NCBI GenBank assembly: GCA_033239525.1
Contig: BSYO01000035.1
Location: 9,552,627-9,616,626, forward strand
Length of the DNA stretch: 64,000 bases
Direction of reading: 5' to 3'
Origin: Nepenthes gracilis
Taxonomy: Eukaryota; Streptophyta; Magnoliopsida; Caryophyllales; Nepenthaceae
Shown here: piece after piece, positions 10,417-23,605 of the stretch
Numbering within the stretch: the first letter of the stretch is position 1
Layout: every line of letters begins with the position of its first letter
Made by a program: the position numbers and the translations under genes
Notes under the pieces: model-generated
Database searches by the model: none
What the model saw: the letters and a program-made list of their open reading frames with translations, nothing else
What the model was told of the DNA's origin: nothing

Positions 10417-12584
10417 AAAATTATAATATACCAGTTTTGAATATCATAATTGCAAGCAATTAATGTAATATAATTAAAATTGGGCTTAATTCATATGAAA
10501 AAAAATTAAATTTCTGATGCAGTAGGAGGCAGTGGTAGGGGATGCCAGTCGGGTGCCCAAGGCGGTGTTGCAGGCGCCCGTTCCAAGGACCTGTGCCTGT
10601 CGGGCACTAGCCCTCGAGCGCCAACTCGAGATTTAAAACTTAAGAGGGTTTTATTTAGGATAGAATTTTGACTTTCCAACGCGAAGGAGAGAGAGAGAGA
10701 GAGAGAAGAGAGAGTAGAGATGGAGGATCTCGAGTTAGAATCTAACTTGGAGCTAGTTGGAAAAGTGATAGATCGAATTAAGACAAGTACACTCATACCC
10801 TTTTCTCTCGTTTCTTTGCACGTTTATTTTGTTTTCTTTAGGTATCTTTATTTCGATACCCGATTAAATTTATATTTTATATTATCCATGACTTAAGTAT
10901 ACATATGTGTTGATTTCATATCTGATTTCTTAGTTTTAGTCAATTTTTAAACATGGAATCCTAACCCTGTGGCCCAAACGATTTTACCATTTATTTTGAG
11001 ACTTTTACATAAATTGGCTTGAAAATATAATTACCCATACTTTGAACATATTAACTTATCAATTGGGTGCCTAATTTAGTAGTATTATACGAGATTATGC
11101 TCTCCGAAAACCCTGACCCATGCCCCCTTTGATTTTACCCAAATTAATTATAATTTATGCATGATTTGGTTTTAAAAATTTAAAACCCTAACTTTATGGA
11201 TGCGGATACTCCGTATATTTAGTTTTATGCTCATAGATTTTATATATGTTAATTTTATGTATTCCAAAAATATTATGGACGTGAATTGTTATATTTAACC
11301 ACATGTACATTACATATGCTCCCTCTTGTATGCTCCAAAAATTATGTTGCATATAATTGTGAAGAAATTTATTATTTAAAAGCTCTAAAGTTGTGGCTGC
11401 CTTATGGTGGTAAGAATGACTTATATGTTCCAAATTTTATATTGATTTATGTATATAATTGAAAGCATGTGAAGACATAATTCATACCTGCATCCATACC
11501 AAAGAATTATGAAAATTATACAAAGTATTTGAAAAAAATTTCACAATTTGGTAAGTCTAATTAACCATTCTCCAAAGAGTGAGAACTTCTGTATATGTTT
11601 CTGGTGGAACCTTCTTTTAAGAATAAGTAAATAAGAATTCGAACCAAGGATTTGTATTTCAAATTGGGTAGCATTCCTTGATATGCTTTAGATATTACAA
11701 TGGTAGATCGAGGAATACTCTAAAGCCACGAGAGATATTTTGGTGGTGTATCTATTATCTGGCCCTAGATATCAGCCACCGTCCACCACAGGACGTTAAA
11801 GTTGATATTCATGGGTAGCACTTTAGAATATGTAGGTACAAACACATTCCATTCCTCGATTGGCTATTTCATTAGTTGGTAAGGCCTATTAACCCTGATC
11901 CGCAAAGTAAAAAAGTTCATGCATATTTTAGAATTTAAAGAAAGAATAAGTAAAACGAAAAAGATAATTACACTCCAAAAAGTATATCTGATCACACTTC
12001 ATGTTTAAACATTTTTATTATGCTGATATATCATATTTCCACTTTATATTGCGTATATTGTTTAATACCATTGATTATATTGTACTTGTTTAGTATTTGG
12101 TTTACCCTTACTATTTTCCTTCCACTAGATAAGCACACCCTTATACTTGATGATGCCAAATGAGAGCTTAGGAGCTGATTAGGTTGTAGATCTTGATAGA
12201 AGAATCTTGTGGACATAGTTTTGAGATTTTGTATCTTGTGGAGTATTTGTATTACTTTGAAATGGCTATGTATATCGTTGCATGTGCATGATGATAATAA
12301 TATACTTGTAGTATAGTTTTCATTGTGGTTGATTGATGTATATGCTTTCACAGGCTCTTATGGTTTGATTTGGTATCTAGTGCCATTTTATCTGAGCCAT
12401 CGTCGTACTAGAGTTATGACATCGTTACCACATGTTTGTTATTGATTTTGGATCCTGTGTGTGAATTGTGAATGTATATTATGCTGTATAGAGATTTTTG
12501 TATATGTGGTATTAGTTTTACGGCCATTTTACTATCGAAACTCTATTAGATTCCAGCAAGAAAAACGTGGTCTGTTACAAAAAT
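10417..12584 (+). mobile_element. Solo LTR S with 5-bp TSD, inserted in J pol
   Basis: A 2,158-bp LTR (10422-12579) starts TATAATATACC, read as TG with G decayed to A, and ends GTCTGTTACA. It is flanked by the exact TSD AAAAT (10417-10421 and 12580-12584). Removing it rejoins the RNase H end to integrase. Internal landmarks are a (GA)n block near 10686 and the segment TTAGTTGGTAAGGCCTATTA (11872), which is also found in the LTRs of element B (TTAGTTGGTAAGGCTTACTA near 19583). It therefore belongs to the same LTR family group. A solo LTR arises by recombination between the two LTRs of a full element. Confidence 0.85.
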
Positions 12585-13631
12585 TAGCCGATTTCTTGGC
12601 CAACTTGATGTGAGAGAGTAGAGGATATTGGAGGAGGTCAATGATTGTGACATCCAGCTACACTCGAGTGACTCCCATATGATAGCATCTTACCTTAGAG
12701 TACAACCGGTATTGTTAGAGGGGATTCTGATGGTACAAAGGGATGACCTTAAGCTGTCAATATTATGGAGTTGCCTTGTAAGTCTCAAGTAGATCATGGG
12801 ATTAGGAGGGATGGAGCTCTCACATTCAAGGATTGGATTAGTGTTCCTAGCTTAGTGGAGTTAAGGAAAGAGATTATGGAAGAGCCACATCACTTGAAGT
12901 ATACAATGCATCTTGGTTCGACCAAAATATATCGTGACTTGAGGATAACTTTTTGGTAGAGTGGTATAAGAAGAGATATTATGGAGTTTGTTGTTAGGTG
13001 TTTGATTAGTTAGCAAATCAAGACAGAGCACCAAAGGCCATCAAGAAAGTTTCAGTCAATACTAACTTCAAACAAAAAGTGGGAGCACATCTCCTAAGAC
13101 TCTATTGTTGGACTACAGAGGATTACGGGAGATAAAAATGCCATGTGAGTTGATGTAGACTAATTGACTAAGTCAACACACTTTCTCGCAATAAGATTGA
13201 TGTACTCTTTAGACCAATTCAATAGACTTCACATTGACGAGATAGTGAGACTATATAGAATACCAACTAGTATCATCTTAAATCAAGACTTGAGGTTCGT
13301 ATCATAGTAAGACACATATTTATCATTCACAAAGTTTACATAAAACAACACCTTCTAAACTAACATTATGATGGTGCCATGTGAGGCTCTGAAAAGGGAT
13401 GAAATGCTTATCACCCATGCTAGGAGAAAGTTGGACATTATCAGATTTTGGGTTCCGACCTTATATAGGAGATGTCAAAAAAGATCCATTTGAAACAAGA
13501 CCGGATGTAGGTAGCATAGGATCAATATAAGAGTTATACAGATAGAAGGCGATGTGATTTGAGCGTTGAGGTTGGCAATACTCAATTTTCTCAAGGTCTC
13601 ACTCACCAAGGAAGCGTCGAGTTTATATTTC
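12585..13631 (+). pseudogene. Element J integrase remnant
   Basis: Recognisable gypsy integrase blocks in order: DGALTFKDWISVPSL and YTMHLGSTKIYRDLR (12810-12950), the zinc-binding approach region; then KWEHIS, VDVD*LTKSTHFLAIR and LHIDEIVRLYRIPTSII (13080-13270), the catalytic core. The first catalytic Asp region is degraded by stops. Further MMVPCEALKRDE resembles the MAPYEALYGR block. The remnant fades out at about 13560, before the J 3' LTR. No intact reading frame exceeds about 65 codons. Confidence 0.85.
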
Positions 13632-14677
13632 TGGTAACACTTCTTTATACAAATAATTTATTAATAATTTTATTATGATAATTTAGTTAAATTTAGTTGA
13701 TCCAAGGCTAGTGTGTCGTGGATCTTATTGTACAATTAAAGAGGAGGACAAATCATTATACTATAGATTAGGGGATACATGTGTATTGAAAATTAGCACC
13801 AACTAAAATCTCCTTCTAGGTTTTAGAAAGCTTTTGATCTTATATTCAAATTCCTAACAGGGTTAAAGTTTGGATAAGCAATATTAGGAAATATAATTAA
13901 GGAATTCTCTAACCACATAGACCCTTTTAGCTACTCCATTTAGTACCCATTTGATTAAATTGTTGGCTTGATTTTTAATGCTGCAAGTCAAAGACTAAAA
14001 TAACTAAATTTGAGGTAAATTTCTAAAAGAAAAAAATATATATGTAAGTTGGTTAGAATAACGTCATTAATAAATGAGGTGGATTAAATTGAGGAAAAAA
14101 TACAAGCAGTTAATGATACTTGGATTCATGGATTTAGATCACTAAAATGTTTAAGAAGTCAGTTTAAGGAGGTTAGTTGTATGAAGATTTTTTTTTTTTG
14201 GGTAAGCGTATGAAGATAATTTTGCTCAACCACTTGTAATTATACCAAGATTAGCCACCCCTTTTTGTGCTTCATTTTAGCTAGTTGTTAGCTATAATTT
14301 TAGTGGTCAAAATTATATTTGTCAGAGATCCTAAAATGAAAAATGCAACTATAAGACTCCAAATCCATAACCAAAATTTGTAGCTAATTTTAGGAGTCAA
14401 GATTTCATGAACCAACTTTGGTTATTATCAGCTTGTATTGAGGATTTGTTTGCTACCAATGAGGAAGCCATTATTCATCTCTGCTCTTCTAGATATGCTA
14501 CAGAAATTGTAGGAGGACCAAAGCACCATTCAAGTCTAGTCATTCTAATTTTTAATAAGCAACATTAGTGTAGTTGTTGAGTGGTTAATTCAAATTTTGG
14601 GAGTCAAAAATTTATTAACGAGCTAACTATAAATGAGGAAGACTTAGCCAATGAAAGGAGACAGTATTACTTAGTTG

Positions 14678-15668
14678 TGTTGGGGTCACTCCCATGTGAA
14701 AAAAATGCCGGAGTGAAAATGCTGACTTGGAAAATGCCTGTGTGGAAAATTTCGGAGTGAAGTTGACTGGAATGAAATTCCGGAGTGAAAAATAAAAAAT
14801 GCCGGTTTGTTTTTTCCTGGAATGATATTGGCCGGAATGGAATTTTTGGAATAGAAATTCCGGAATGCAATTTGGTCGGTTTGGCAATAATGGCCGTTGT
14901 GGAATTTTCAGTTTGGAAATTCCAGAATGCAAGAAGATCGAAATGGATAAAATCCGAAATGGCAGAAATGAATAAAGGCCCAAGAGGTTGCATTTGACTG
15001 AGGACTTTACATAATGGACGAAGTCTTTAATAAGGAGTCGATTCATTTGAATAACGACTAAAGACTCTGATTAATGACCAAGGACATCTGTAATGCTCGA
15101 GGACATGGGATGATATCCAAGGTCCTTTGTCAACATTTGGGGACTATAACATCTGTGACTTCTGCGCAAGTAGCTTTTTAGAAGGATAATTGACTTTCAG
15201 AGCTGACTGCTGATTGGCGGAGGTGGTCAACTCCTTCCGCCTGAATTGCACTTAGCAAAGTTGGTGGCGTCTTGCAGAGTCGGTGGCAAGTCCTCATGTG
15301 CACGCTTCCTGCAAAAGGTATAGGTGGTCCAACTTGTTTATATATGTATTCGTGCGTGTGTGTGGAATGATGCGAGTGCAAGTTTTTGAAAGTGTGCAAG
15401 AGCTTGAGAGATAAGTGTGGGTGAAGAAATACATAAAAGTGAGAAGTGGAATTTACTCTTACTCTCTATTCTTTAAAGGATTTTTGTAACCATTTTTTAT
15501 AGTAAGTTTTTGTGGACTAAGAGCCCCGTAATTTTTTTCTCTTATTAAGAATAGGATTTTTCATGTAAAATTACGTGTTATCATTTTTCTTTTATCTCTC
15601 TACTTGTCATCCATCATTTTTCTTCGCGCTCCTTGGTTAACCGACATACCGACTGATTTTTCCTAACA
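14678..15668 (+). repeat. Element D 5' LTR
   Basis: This 991-bp LTR starts TGTTGGGGTC and ends TTTTCCTAACA. Its first 270 bp hold an irregular array of CCGGAATG/AATGCCGG-like words. It is followed by a 2-bp spacer and the primer-binding site. Confidence 0.9.
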
Positions 15669-15670
15669 AG

Positions 15671-15686
15671 TGATATCAGAGAAAGG
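15671..15686 (+). promoter_or_regulatory. Element D primer-binding site
   Basis: TGATATCAGAGAAAGG lies 2 bp after the LTR and matches the plant initiator-Met tRNA complement (TGGTATCAGAGC) except for small decay. It confirms element orientation. Confidence 0.85.
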
Positions 15687-15699
15687 TTGTAAACCTTGG

Positions 15700-16450
15700 G
15701 CTTGATAGCGTCGTCATCGAGGAATGTGCCGTTTAGTGTGGAACAGTTTAATAGACTAAATAATTTCATCATTTGGTAGGAAAGAGTGAAGAATATTTTA
15801 AGTTGGAAAGAAACGGTAAAAGCATTTCGGAAGAAGGAAGACAGGCTGGAGAACATGACAGAGGATTAGTGGCAAGACAGAAAGGATCTTGCTAATTGCA
15901 CTATCAAATTGTGTCTTGTGGATAAAATTTTTCAGAAGGTTATTGGCTTATCAGGCTCAATGGAGGTCTAGGAGAATGTTGAAAGCCAGTACAAATCCAA
16001 GTCCTTGACGACGATGCTGCATATGAAAAAGCAGTTCTATGGCCTGCGTCTATTGGAAGGAGGGAGCTTTGAGAAGCATTTGGACAAGTTTAATCAAATC
16101 GTGAAGCAGATGTCTGCCATTGATGAGAAGATTAATGAAGAAGATAAAGCATTGATTTTACTGGTGTCCTTGTCGGCCTCGTACGATCACATTGTCACGA
16201 TGCTACTGTTCAGAAAAGGCACACTCAGCCTGGACAAAGTCATAACTTCCCTACTTATAAATGAGTTAAGACAGAGGGAAAGTAGTGTGGTCTCAGGGGA
16301 GTTAAGTCTGCTTGTGGCAACCAACGGTCAAGGATGACGAAAATCGAGAAAATGAGATGGCAAATTGGAGAGGGGCAATAGACAGTTCAAGCTTCAAGAG
16401 AGGACTTGCTTCCATTATGGTAAGAAGAGCCATATGATGTTGGACTTCTT
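15700..16450 (+). pseudogene. Element D copia gag with degenerate zinc knuckle
   Basis: This is a copia gag polyprotein (UBN2/Retrotran_gag_2 type). The longest uninterrupted part (16005-16337) reads MKKQFYGLRLLEGGSF, then FNQIVKQMSAIDEKINEEDK, then LVSLSASYDHIVTMLL and LINELRQRESS. This is the normal order of the capsid: L(K)KQLY.LRM.EG, L..L…D.KI.DEDKA..LL.SLP.SYDH. Upstream, in other frames, there are NILSWKETVKAF- and WQDRKDLANCTIKLCL-like blocks with stops. The nucleocapsid knuckle appears as CFHYGKKSHMMLDF, with its second and last Cys lost. Confidence 0.85.
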
Positions 16451-16589
16451 GCAGAGGAAGTAGGAGTAGGAGGGTAGAGCGATTGTCAAGAGAGACGGGA
16501 TTATGATGATAATGATTAGAATACTATCGCTTTCTGCAATGAAGACCTCCTGGTTGGCTACGCTGTGGAGGCACGGAGCTTACCCACTT

Positions 16590-17156
16590 CCTGAGTTATA
16601 CGCCTGTAGGCCACAACGTATTGAAGATGGGTAACGGTGGTTCGTTAATGGTTGTTGGCATTGGGAATGTTTGCTTGTAGAAAAATAATGGGAACAAGCT
16701 CGTACTAAAGGGCATGCGATATATCCCAAATTTGATGTTGAATGTGATTTCAATCAGGAAACTTGATGAAGAAGGCTTCAAAATATTGTTTGGAGACAAC
16801 CAGTGAAAACTCACCAAAATTGCCTCAATTATGACAAGGGGAAGTAGGATATCTGGTGGGTACCTAATGAAGGGTTGTGTTGTCAAGGATGCAAAGGTGA
16901 CCAATAGGGGCGTTGGTCAAGGTGGCAGTAACTGGAGGAGGTGGCCAAGGTGGAGTGTAAGGGAGAAAAATTCAACCGCGGAGAAGGAGCTGAAGGGGAG
17001 TGGGATTACTCCAAATTTAGTGGAGCGGAAGAAGGTATCATTCAGGCTTGAAGAGGTTGACGCTGAAATCTCAATTGAGGGGAAGCTACCGAAAGGTAGG
17101 AGATGGTGATTGCCAAAGAATGGTGAAGTTTTTCCCAGAGGTCGTAAGGGAAAGTT
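16590..17156 (+). pseudogene. Element D GAG-pre-integrase remnant and 3' internal region
   Basis: The frame YTPVGHNVLKMGNG, VVGIGNVCL, LVLKGMRYIPNLMLNVIS and KLDEEGFKILFGD matches the segment between copia protease and integrase (GAG-pre-integrase). After ITRGS-like sequence at about 16840 the copia homology ends. A 270-bp stretch that I cannot assign leads into a polypurine-like run AAGGGAAAG (17146-17154) just before the 3' LTR. The catalytic protease motif, integrase core, RT and RNase H are absent, so the internal deletion is large or ancestral. Confidence 0.7.
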
Positions 17157-17799
17157 TATTGGGGTCAGTCCCATGTGAGAAAAATGTCGATTAAAAATGC
17201 AGACATGAAAAATGCCCATGTGGAAAACTTTGGAGTGAAGGTTGATCGGAATGAATTTCGGACTGAAAGTGGAAAATGTCGATTTGCATTTTTTCGGAGT
17301 AGAAAATGTCGGTTTGCATTTTTCTGGAATGATATTTGCCGGTATGGAATTTTCGGAATGAAAATTTCGGAATGCAATTTGACCGGTTTGGCAAGAATGG
17401 CTGGTATGGAATTTTTGGTTTGGAAATTTCAGAATGCAAGAAGGTCGAAATGAATAAAATCTGAAATGGCCGAAATGAATAAAGACCCAAAAGGTCGCAT
17501 TTGAACGAGGACTTTACATAATGGACGAAGTCTTTAATAAGAGACCAACGTATTTAAATAATGACAGAAGACTTAGATTAATGACCGAGGACATCTAGTA
17601 ACGCCCGAGGACTTGGGATGACGTCTGAGATCCTTTGTTAATGCCTGGGGAGTATAACATCTGCGGCGTCTGCGCAAGCAACTTTTCAAAAGGATAATTG
17701 ACTATTAGAGTTGACTGTTGATTGGTGGAGAAGGTCAACTCCTCCTGACAGGATGGCACTTAGCCAAGTTAGTGATGTCTTGTAGAGCCGGTGGCAGGT

Positions 17800-20301
17800 T
17801 GTGATATTCTAAATTTTTATCCGATTTAATTGAGTTATTTATTATTTTTTGAGGTAATATGGATGTGATAAAAATTAATTAAATATTTTAAAATTTTGAG
17901 GAATGATCGAAATTGTGCAGTGGCACTTGAAGCGTGTCCGTACAGTTATCCGAGTACCGATTTAGATTTTGGAATAAAATAAAAGTAATACATATATATA
18001 TATATATATCATAATAATATATTTAATAATAAAAAGAAAAAGAGGATAAATAATGGGAAACTGCGGCAAAAAATCACGGTTGGTTTTGAAAGAAGAGGGG
18101 AAATTAATTAAGGTAAATTTGGGGTGGCTTTGCAAGCTGTAGAGCAGAAAAAAAAAGGAAAAGGAAGGAAAAGAAAGGGGAAAGGAAGAGAGAGAGAAAG
18201 GGAGAGGGTTAAGAGAAGAGGGTTTTGTGCATAGAGAAGGAGAAAAGGAAAGGAAAGGAGGAGAGGAGAGAGGAGATCGGCGCAGCGATGGGAAGCTGCA
18301 CCGACAGCAATGCTTGATAGAATCGTGAGCAGTGCGAGCGGAGTTTGTTGCTAAAGGAGAGAGAGAGGAGGTTAGCAGCAACCCTCGGTGAGGAAATTAA
18401 CACCGGAAGAGTTTATGACGGTCATTCATGGCGGCAGCAGTGACATCAATGGCCATGATGGTGGTGGCAGCGACGGCGCAAGAGGCCGAGCCGTGTGCAG
18501 GAGAAAGAGAAGCCACACGGGAGAAGGGGGTGCGGCGAGGAGAGAGAGGGCTCGCCGAGGACGGATAGTGGCCGCAATGGGAGGCAGAGGCGATGGTAGC
18601 TCACGGGTGTGGCAGCGACAGTCGCAAGCAAGGTGGCCCTACACAGAGGAGAGAGAAAGCACACTGGTAGAGAGAGAAAGCAATTTGGTAGAGAGAGAAA
18701 GACACGATAGGAGAGAGAAATGTGTCGTTTGGGTATTTCGAAGCATCTATTCTTCAAATTTGTGAAGTCTAAAGTCGAGGCAAGGAACTGTAACCCTTTT
18801 TCTTGGTCTGATTTAATATCTGATATATTTTGGATACAATTTGAAGATTTTACTGACATATATATTTTTTTTATTTCATCTGTTTATTCTGTATATATAT
18901 GTATATTTTACCAACTGTTCGGTGGTTTTACACTGGTATTTAAAATTTGAGGGATTAAATGTATCATGAATTATATGTTATTTTTCAGCATTTGGTTCCT
19001 ACTTTATATCGGCAAATATCCCCAAAACTTCTACATAATTGGAATCTGAGAATTATGATTTAAGTTCTACTTATATTACAATCTAAGATTATCTACATAT
19101 TTACTTTTTATGAAAAAGTATCTGTTAAAGTCTAAGATTTAAATTTATATGAACATAAAAATATGTATATGTACAAATTTAAAAGAATATAAAATATGTA
19201 TATGTATTCTCAAGAATATAAAATTATGAATCTATATCAAGTAATTAGAACTCTACAATCTGTTATTTGTTTTGGTATTTTTTCTTGGAGTGAGAAAATC
19301 AAGAAAAAAGGACTATGATATTTGTGTAAGTTTTCAATATGAAATATAAAAGAAAATCAAGAAATTGGACTGAGGATTTTTATTTTAGAGAATAGAATTT
19401 CCTAACATGTCTTAAGATATTATAATGTAGATTGTTGTCTGAATAAGTATCACTTTATGATGTTAACCCCGTCTACAAGGAAACAATATGTAGTATTATC
19501 GTATCTTCGGGATGTAAATAAGGAAGATATGGCATTTGATTATATGGAGTGAATACAATCTACACATCGATTGAACACTCTATTAGTTGGTAAGGCTTAC
19601 TAACCCTAATTCCTAAATAATGAAATTTTTTTGCATGTTTTAGAATTTAAAAGAATTAAATATAAAATGTGAAAAAATTAAATGTATTTCGAAAGAACTA
19701 TTTGATCATGTTTTACATTATATATGCATTATGATCCTATTTCGTTCCTTCGATTTACTTTAAAGTATACTGTGTTTGTTTTTTGTAGATATTTATATCT
19801 CACTGAGCATTTGGCTTACTTGCAGTTTTTACTAACCTTCAGATGAGTAAGAGATATAAGAGTTCATACTCGATGTGAAGGACTAGAGGATCACTGCTTA
19901 GTTCTTGCCTTGGAATGATATATTTTGGGATTTGTATTTTTGGTATAAATGATTCTTTTCGATAAGAAAGATTGTATATATATGTTTTGTTCTTTTGTAT
20001 ATTTTTTCAAAAGTGGTGATGTGCTCTAGTTAGTATATGCTATATTGGATTATGGATTGCTTCCGCAGGTTTTTGTGAAGAGTATTTTGAGGTTTAGTGG
20101 CAACTCTCTCTATTCCAACAGGTTGTCCAGAGTCATGATGTTTGGAGCCACATATATATTGTGATTTTTAGATCCTGTGTTTGTGATATTATGATTGTAT
20201 ATGTATATGGTTCAAGATAATTACAGATTTTGTATTAGGCCGATGATCATATTACAGTCGAGGCTCTGTCGGATTTTCGGTTGATAATACGGTACATCAC
20301 A
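17800..20301 (+). repeat. Element B 5' LTR
   Basis: This 2,502-bp LTR starts TGTGATATTC and ends GGTACATCACA. It contains a TA run (17994-18010), a long GA-rich block (18140-18370) and a GC-richer segment (18400-18620). Open frames in these compositionally biased parts occur on both strands and are not genes. The segment GTTCGGTGGTTTTACAC (18918) is shared with the B 3' LTR and, more weakly, with the C LTR. Confidence 0.9.
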
Positions 20302-20303
20302 GG

Positions 20304-20318
20304 TGGTATCACAGAAGT
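20304..20318 (+). promoter_or_regulatory. Element B primer-binding site
   Basis: TGGTATCACAGAAGTC starts 2 bp after the LTR end and matches the initiator-Met tRNA complement with a G-to-C change. Confidence 0.8.
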
Positions 20319-22233
20319 CATAGGGAGATGTCTTAAGGTCTAAATTTGGTTGATCATGATTCGAGGCTTCAGTTGATTGATTTCGGGTTAAAGTTTAGGT
20401 TTGATTTATTTTGGGTTGAGGTCTTGAGTCGATTAATTTGCTTAGGTGGGATGATCTAACCCGATTATCATTATCTTGTTGATAGAATTTAGAGATGGTA
20501 GGATACCAAAACCATTATAGACTAAGTACTCGCCTAGAGCCAATTGTTGGTGTTCAATTTGGGTATGTAAATATAAGTAGTTGATTGATTAGATTTTAAT
20601 TGATATACAGGGCATTGATGTGATTTTAGGAGTGTCTGGTTGGAGAGTTGCCATGCTAAGTGTAGGTTTACAAGTTGGGTAATAAATTTTGAATTCACGA
20701 AAGAATCACTTGAGAGGCGACGGAATTGATATCGATTTTTGCCTACAAACCATCGGTGATGGTGTGTGCTGAGTTTAGTTGACATATGTGACCATGTCTG
20801 GAAATTATCTTGTTATCACCAAGAATTCTTCGGTTGTGTAAGTATTCGATGATATTTTGGAGGAAAAGATTAAACTGGTTTATCTTTTGATCGGTAAATT
20901 GAGGTTGCTGTCAAAGTTACGCCGGGATGGGCACTAATTTTTAAGGATTTCGTATAGAATCGAAGAAGCATCGGTTGAGTTTCCACCGTGGAATACTTTA
21001 GAACCTTTGGGTAAGTAAGATGAACTGATGAAATTATATATGAATGATTTGATAAGCATGCATTAGGAAAGACTGATTAATGTTGCGAATGTAGGTGATT
21101 TTCTTAGATCTAAATGAATCTTGTAAGTTAACCATTAAGAATTCCTCGAGGAATGCAGCGTCTATGGGCGTTTGACTTGAAAGCGATCGGTATTTGTCGA
21201 AATAAGTATATGATGATAGCTTTCAAAGAATGAAGAGTAAATTATCGGCCATGTCATTTGGGTTGATCCCTGATGGATCAAGTTAATCTGTGATAGGTTG
21301 TGTTGCTTTCGAGGAAGATTTAAGGCTGTATTCTGATGCAGCGTATTTGGGTAGTTGCCTATAGGTTAACTCCACCTATAGTTTGGAGTTAGTAGTTGAG
21401 GTCTTTGTTTTGAGAATTTAAAAATATTATTTGTATGGAGATAGTTATGGTTCAATTTGATTATAGAGGTTTGAGAAAATTATTTCACAATGGAGTTGAT
21501 CATGCTACAGTGTAATGGGTGGATTTGCTTGGGGACCGTAATGGTAAATTTCTGTGTAAGTCTGAAAAAGTCAATCAAGTAGTAGCATAGGTCAGTGAAG
21601 TTATTGAAAGATTATGCTTATGAGATGTATCGTCAACCAAAAAGAGAAATATTATTATTAATATTTTGGGTCGAAAGTCTTCTGATTTGATATGTCATTG
21701 ATATTTCATGAAAAATGTCGAATAAAATAAAAAGCTACTCTATGTGATTGCCCTCAAGAGGATCGAGAATATTGTCATTGTCTCTCCAGGTACAGTCTGT
21801 AATTTTGAAGGAAATAAATTTGGATGAATGAGTTATAATTGATGGACACTTCGTGTTTAAGGGAGTTGTCCAAATTCTGGGTAGTGAATCGTAGGTGAAT
21901 TTTAATGTTCAAGTAAGTGTGATGTTTTGCTTTTGGAAAAAGATTTATATTTTGAATATCGATATTATGAATTATGAATAAGAAGCTTCCATGGTTTTGA
22001 TTTTGGGGTTGTTGAGGATTGTAAGAAATATAAATGCGGTTTGGGTATTGTGAATTAGGTATTTGTGGATTGGCCTATTTATTACCAGTTCGGATGATGT
22101 ATTGAATGGATTAAGTTGGCTCATTGGTATGCCAACGAGATGATGAGATCACAAAGTATTTCAGATTTGAGATTTCGAAGATGATTTGGGGTTTGTGTTG
22201 AAATTTTGGACAAGTTCACTTGAGACATTGAGT
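20319..22233 (+). pseudogene. Element B internal region with faint gypsy RT/RNase H traces
   Basis: Heavily mutated. At about 21180-21290 the sequence resembles the RT/RNase H junction (FKE-KSKLSAM, then a decayed CD-like block). At 21378-21440 a frame reads YSLELVVEVFVLRI*KYYLYG, which follows the RNase H pattern [22 protein letters not shown]. Gag, protease and integrase are not identifiable between the primer-binding site and LINE F. No frame is intact. The element has either lost these parts or decayed past recognition. Confidence 0.55.
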
Positions 22234-22539
22234 ACCAAGTTTTTTTCTTTTTTTTTTAGTAAGTAATTAAATTGTGTTAAAAAGAAAAGAAATTACAACA
22301 CCTATGTTCTATTCCAAATGTTTTGCCAACTTGGAGTAAGAATATAGTAGCAAGGGCAACATGGTGTGTCATGACACACAAAAGAATAAAGGATGAAGGA
22401 AAAAGAAAAAGCACCCAATGACCTCAAACTAAATCAGGACCTCGGTCATTGGCACACAGGAAGTCCCATAAGAGACGCCTCTGCAAGATGGACAAAAATA
22501 GATAAAGACCTCAGTCTTCACTACAACTCCTCAGCCGTT

Positions 22540-22970
22540 TACATCTTGGCACATTGCAAATATCTCGGTCAAAAGCTGATATCTCGGGAGATTGCATCTC
22601 GGTTCTTTCCTGACTTCACAACCCAAAACATCTCGCACCTTTCTACAGCAGCACCTCGGCCATTAGGACGTTGGTTAGAAGACATCTTGATCCAAAGCAG
22701 AGTAACTCGAGCAGCAACCTTCATGGCCATACACTTGCTCTCGATCTTCTCTGCAGCTCCTCCGCTGCTTACATCTCGGCACATTGCAAAAATCTCAGTC
22801 AAAAGCTGATATCTCGAGTGATTGCAACTCGGTTCTTTCCCGAGTTCTCAACCCAAAACATCTCGGCACCTTTCTACAGCAGTACCTCTGTCATTAGCAC
22901 GTCGGTTAGAAGATATCTTGATCCAAATCAGAGTAACTCGGGCAACAACCTTCATGGCCATATAGTACCT
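22540..22970 (-). repeat. Tandem duplication (about 243 bp) in the LINE F 3' region
   Basis: Two adjacent direct copies, 22540-22732 and 22783-22966. Both carry GGCACATTGCAAA, AAAAGCTGATATCTCG, CTCGGTTCTTTCC, CACCTTTCTACAGCAG and AACCTTCATGGCCATA. Confidence 0.85.
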
Positions 22971-23319
22971 CTCCCAATAACAACAAGTCCCCTAATAGTC
23001 ATCGCGGTAGTAACCATCAAACTACATCAATATCTTAGACTAAACAACCACCTCGTCCCAGAAAATCAGTACCCGAGCAGCAGCAAGGCATCAGTAGCGA
23101 TCATTTGGCGACTGTGCGGTCATGCAGGAATCATGATAATAGTAAAAACAGTATCACACAACCTTCAGCATGTCCAGCATGAGGCCTGGGAGCCAACTGC
23201 AAGAGAACCACCTAACACAAATTGGTATGTCAAGAGCTACAAATCTGACTATGTCTATGAAAGACATAAGGGTAGCACATTTGCTAGGCATTCCAGCATC
23301 AATAGTGAGACCATAGATT

Positions 23320-23565
23320 CCTCCAATATATATATATACACACTTTTTTTTTTTCTTCGGGCTGCCAAACCCCAAGACCAAGAAGAGCGGCAGAAACACA
23401 AACCCAGCCCAAATCCCCCCTTATTTATTTTATAAACAGGGGGCAAATACCAATAGCCACACATCCGACCCAACCACAACCTCAATTTTTTTTTCCAAAC
23501 AGGGGACAAAAACCAAAAGCCAAACCTCTAATCTGACCACACCCCCAAATGTATATATATATATA

Positions 23566-23605
<40 letters not shown>

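Noticed and set aside
18388..18859. Open frames on both strands in the GA/GC-rich part of the B LTR (also 27530-28086, 56266-57062, 61408-61841)
   Set aside because: Low-complexity GA- or CT-rich LTR sequence gives long frames on opposite strands at once; no domain, and not conserved between the two LTRs.
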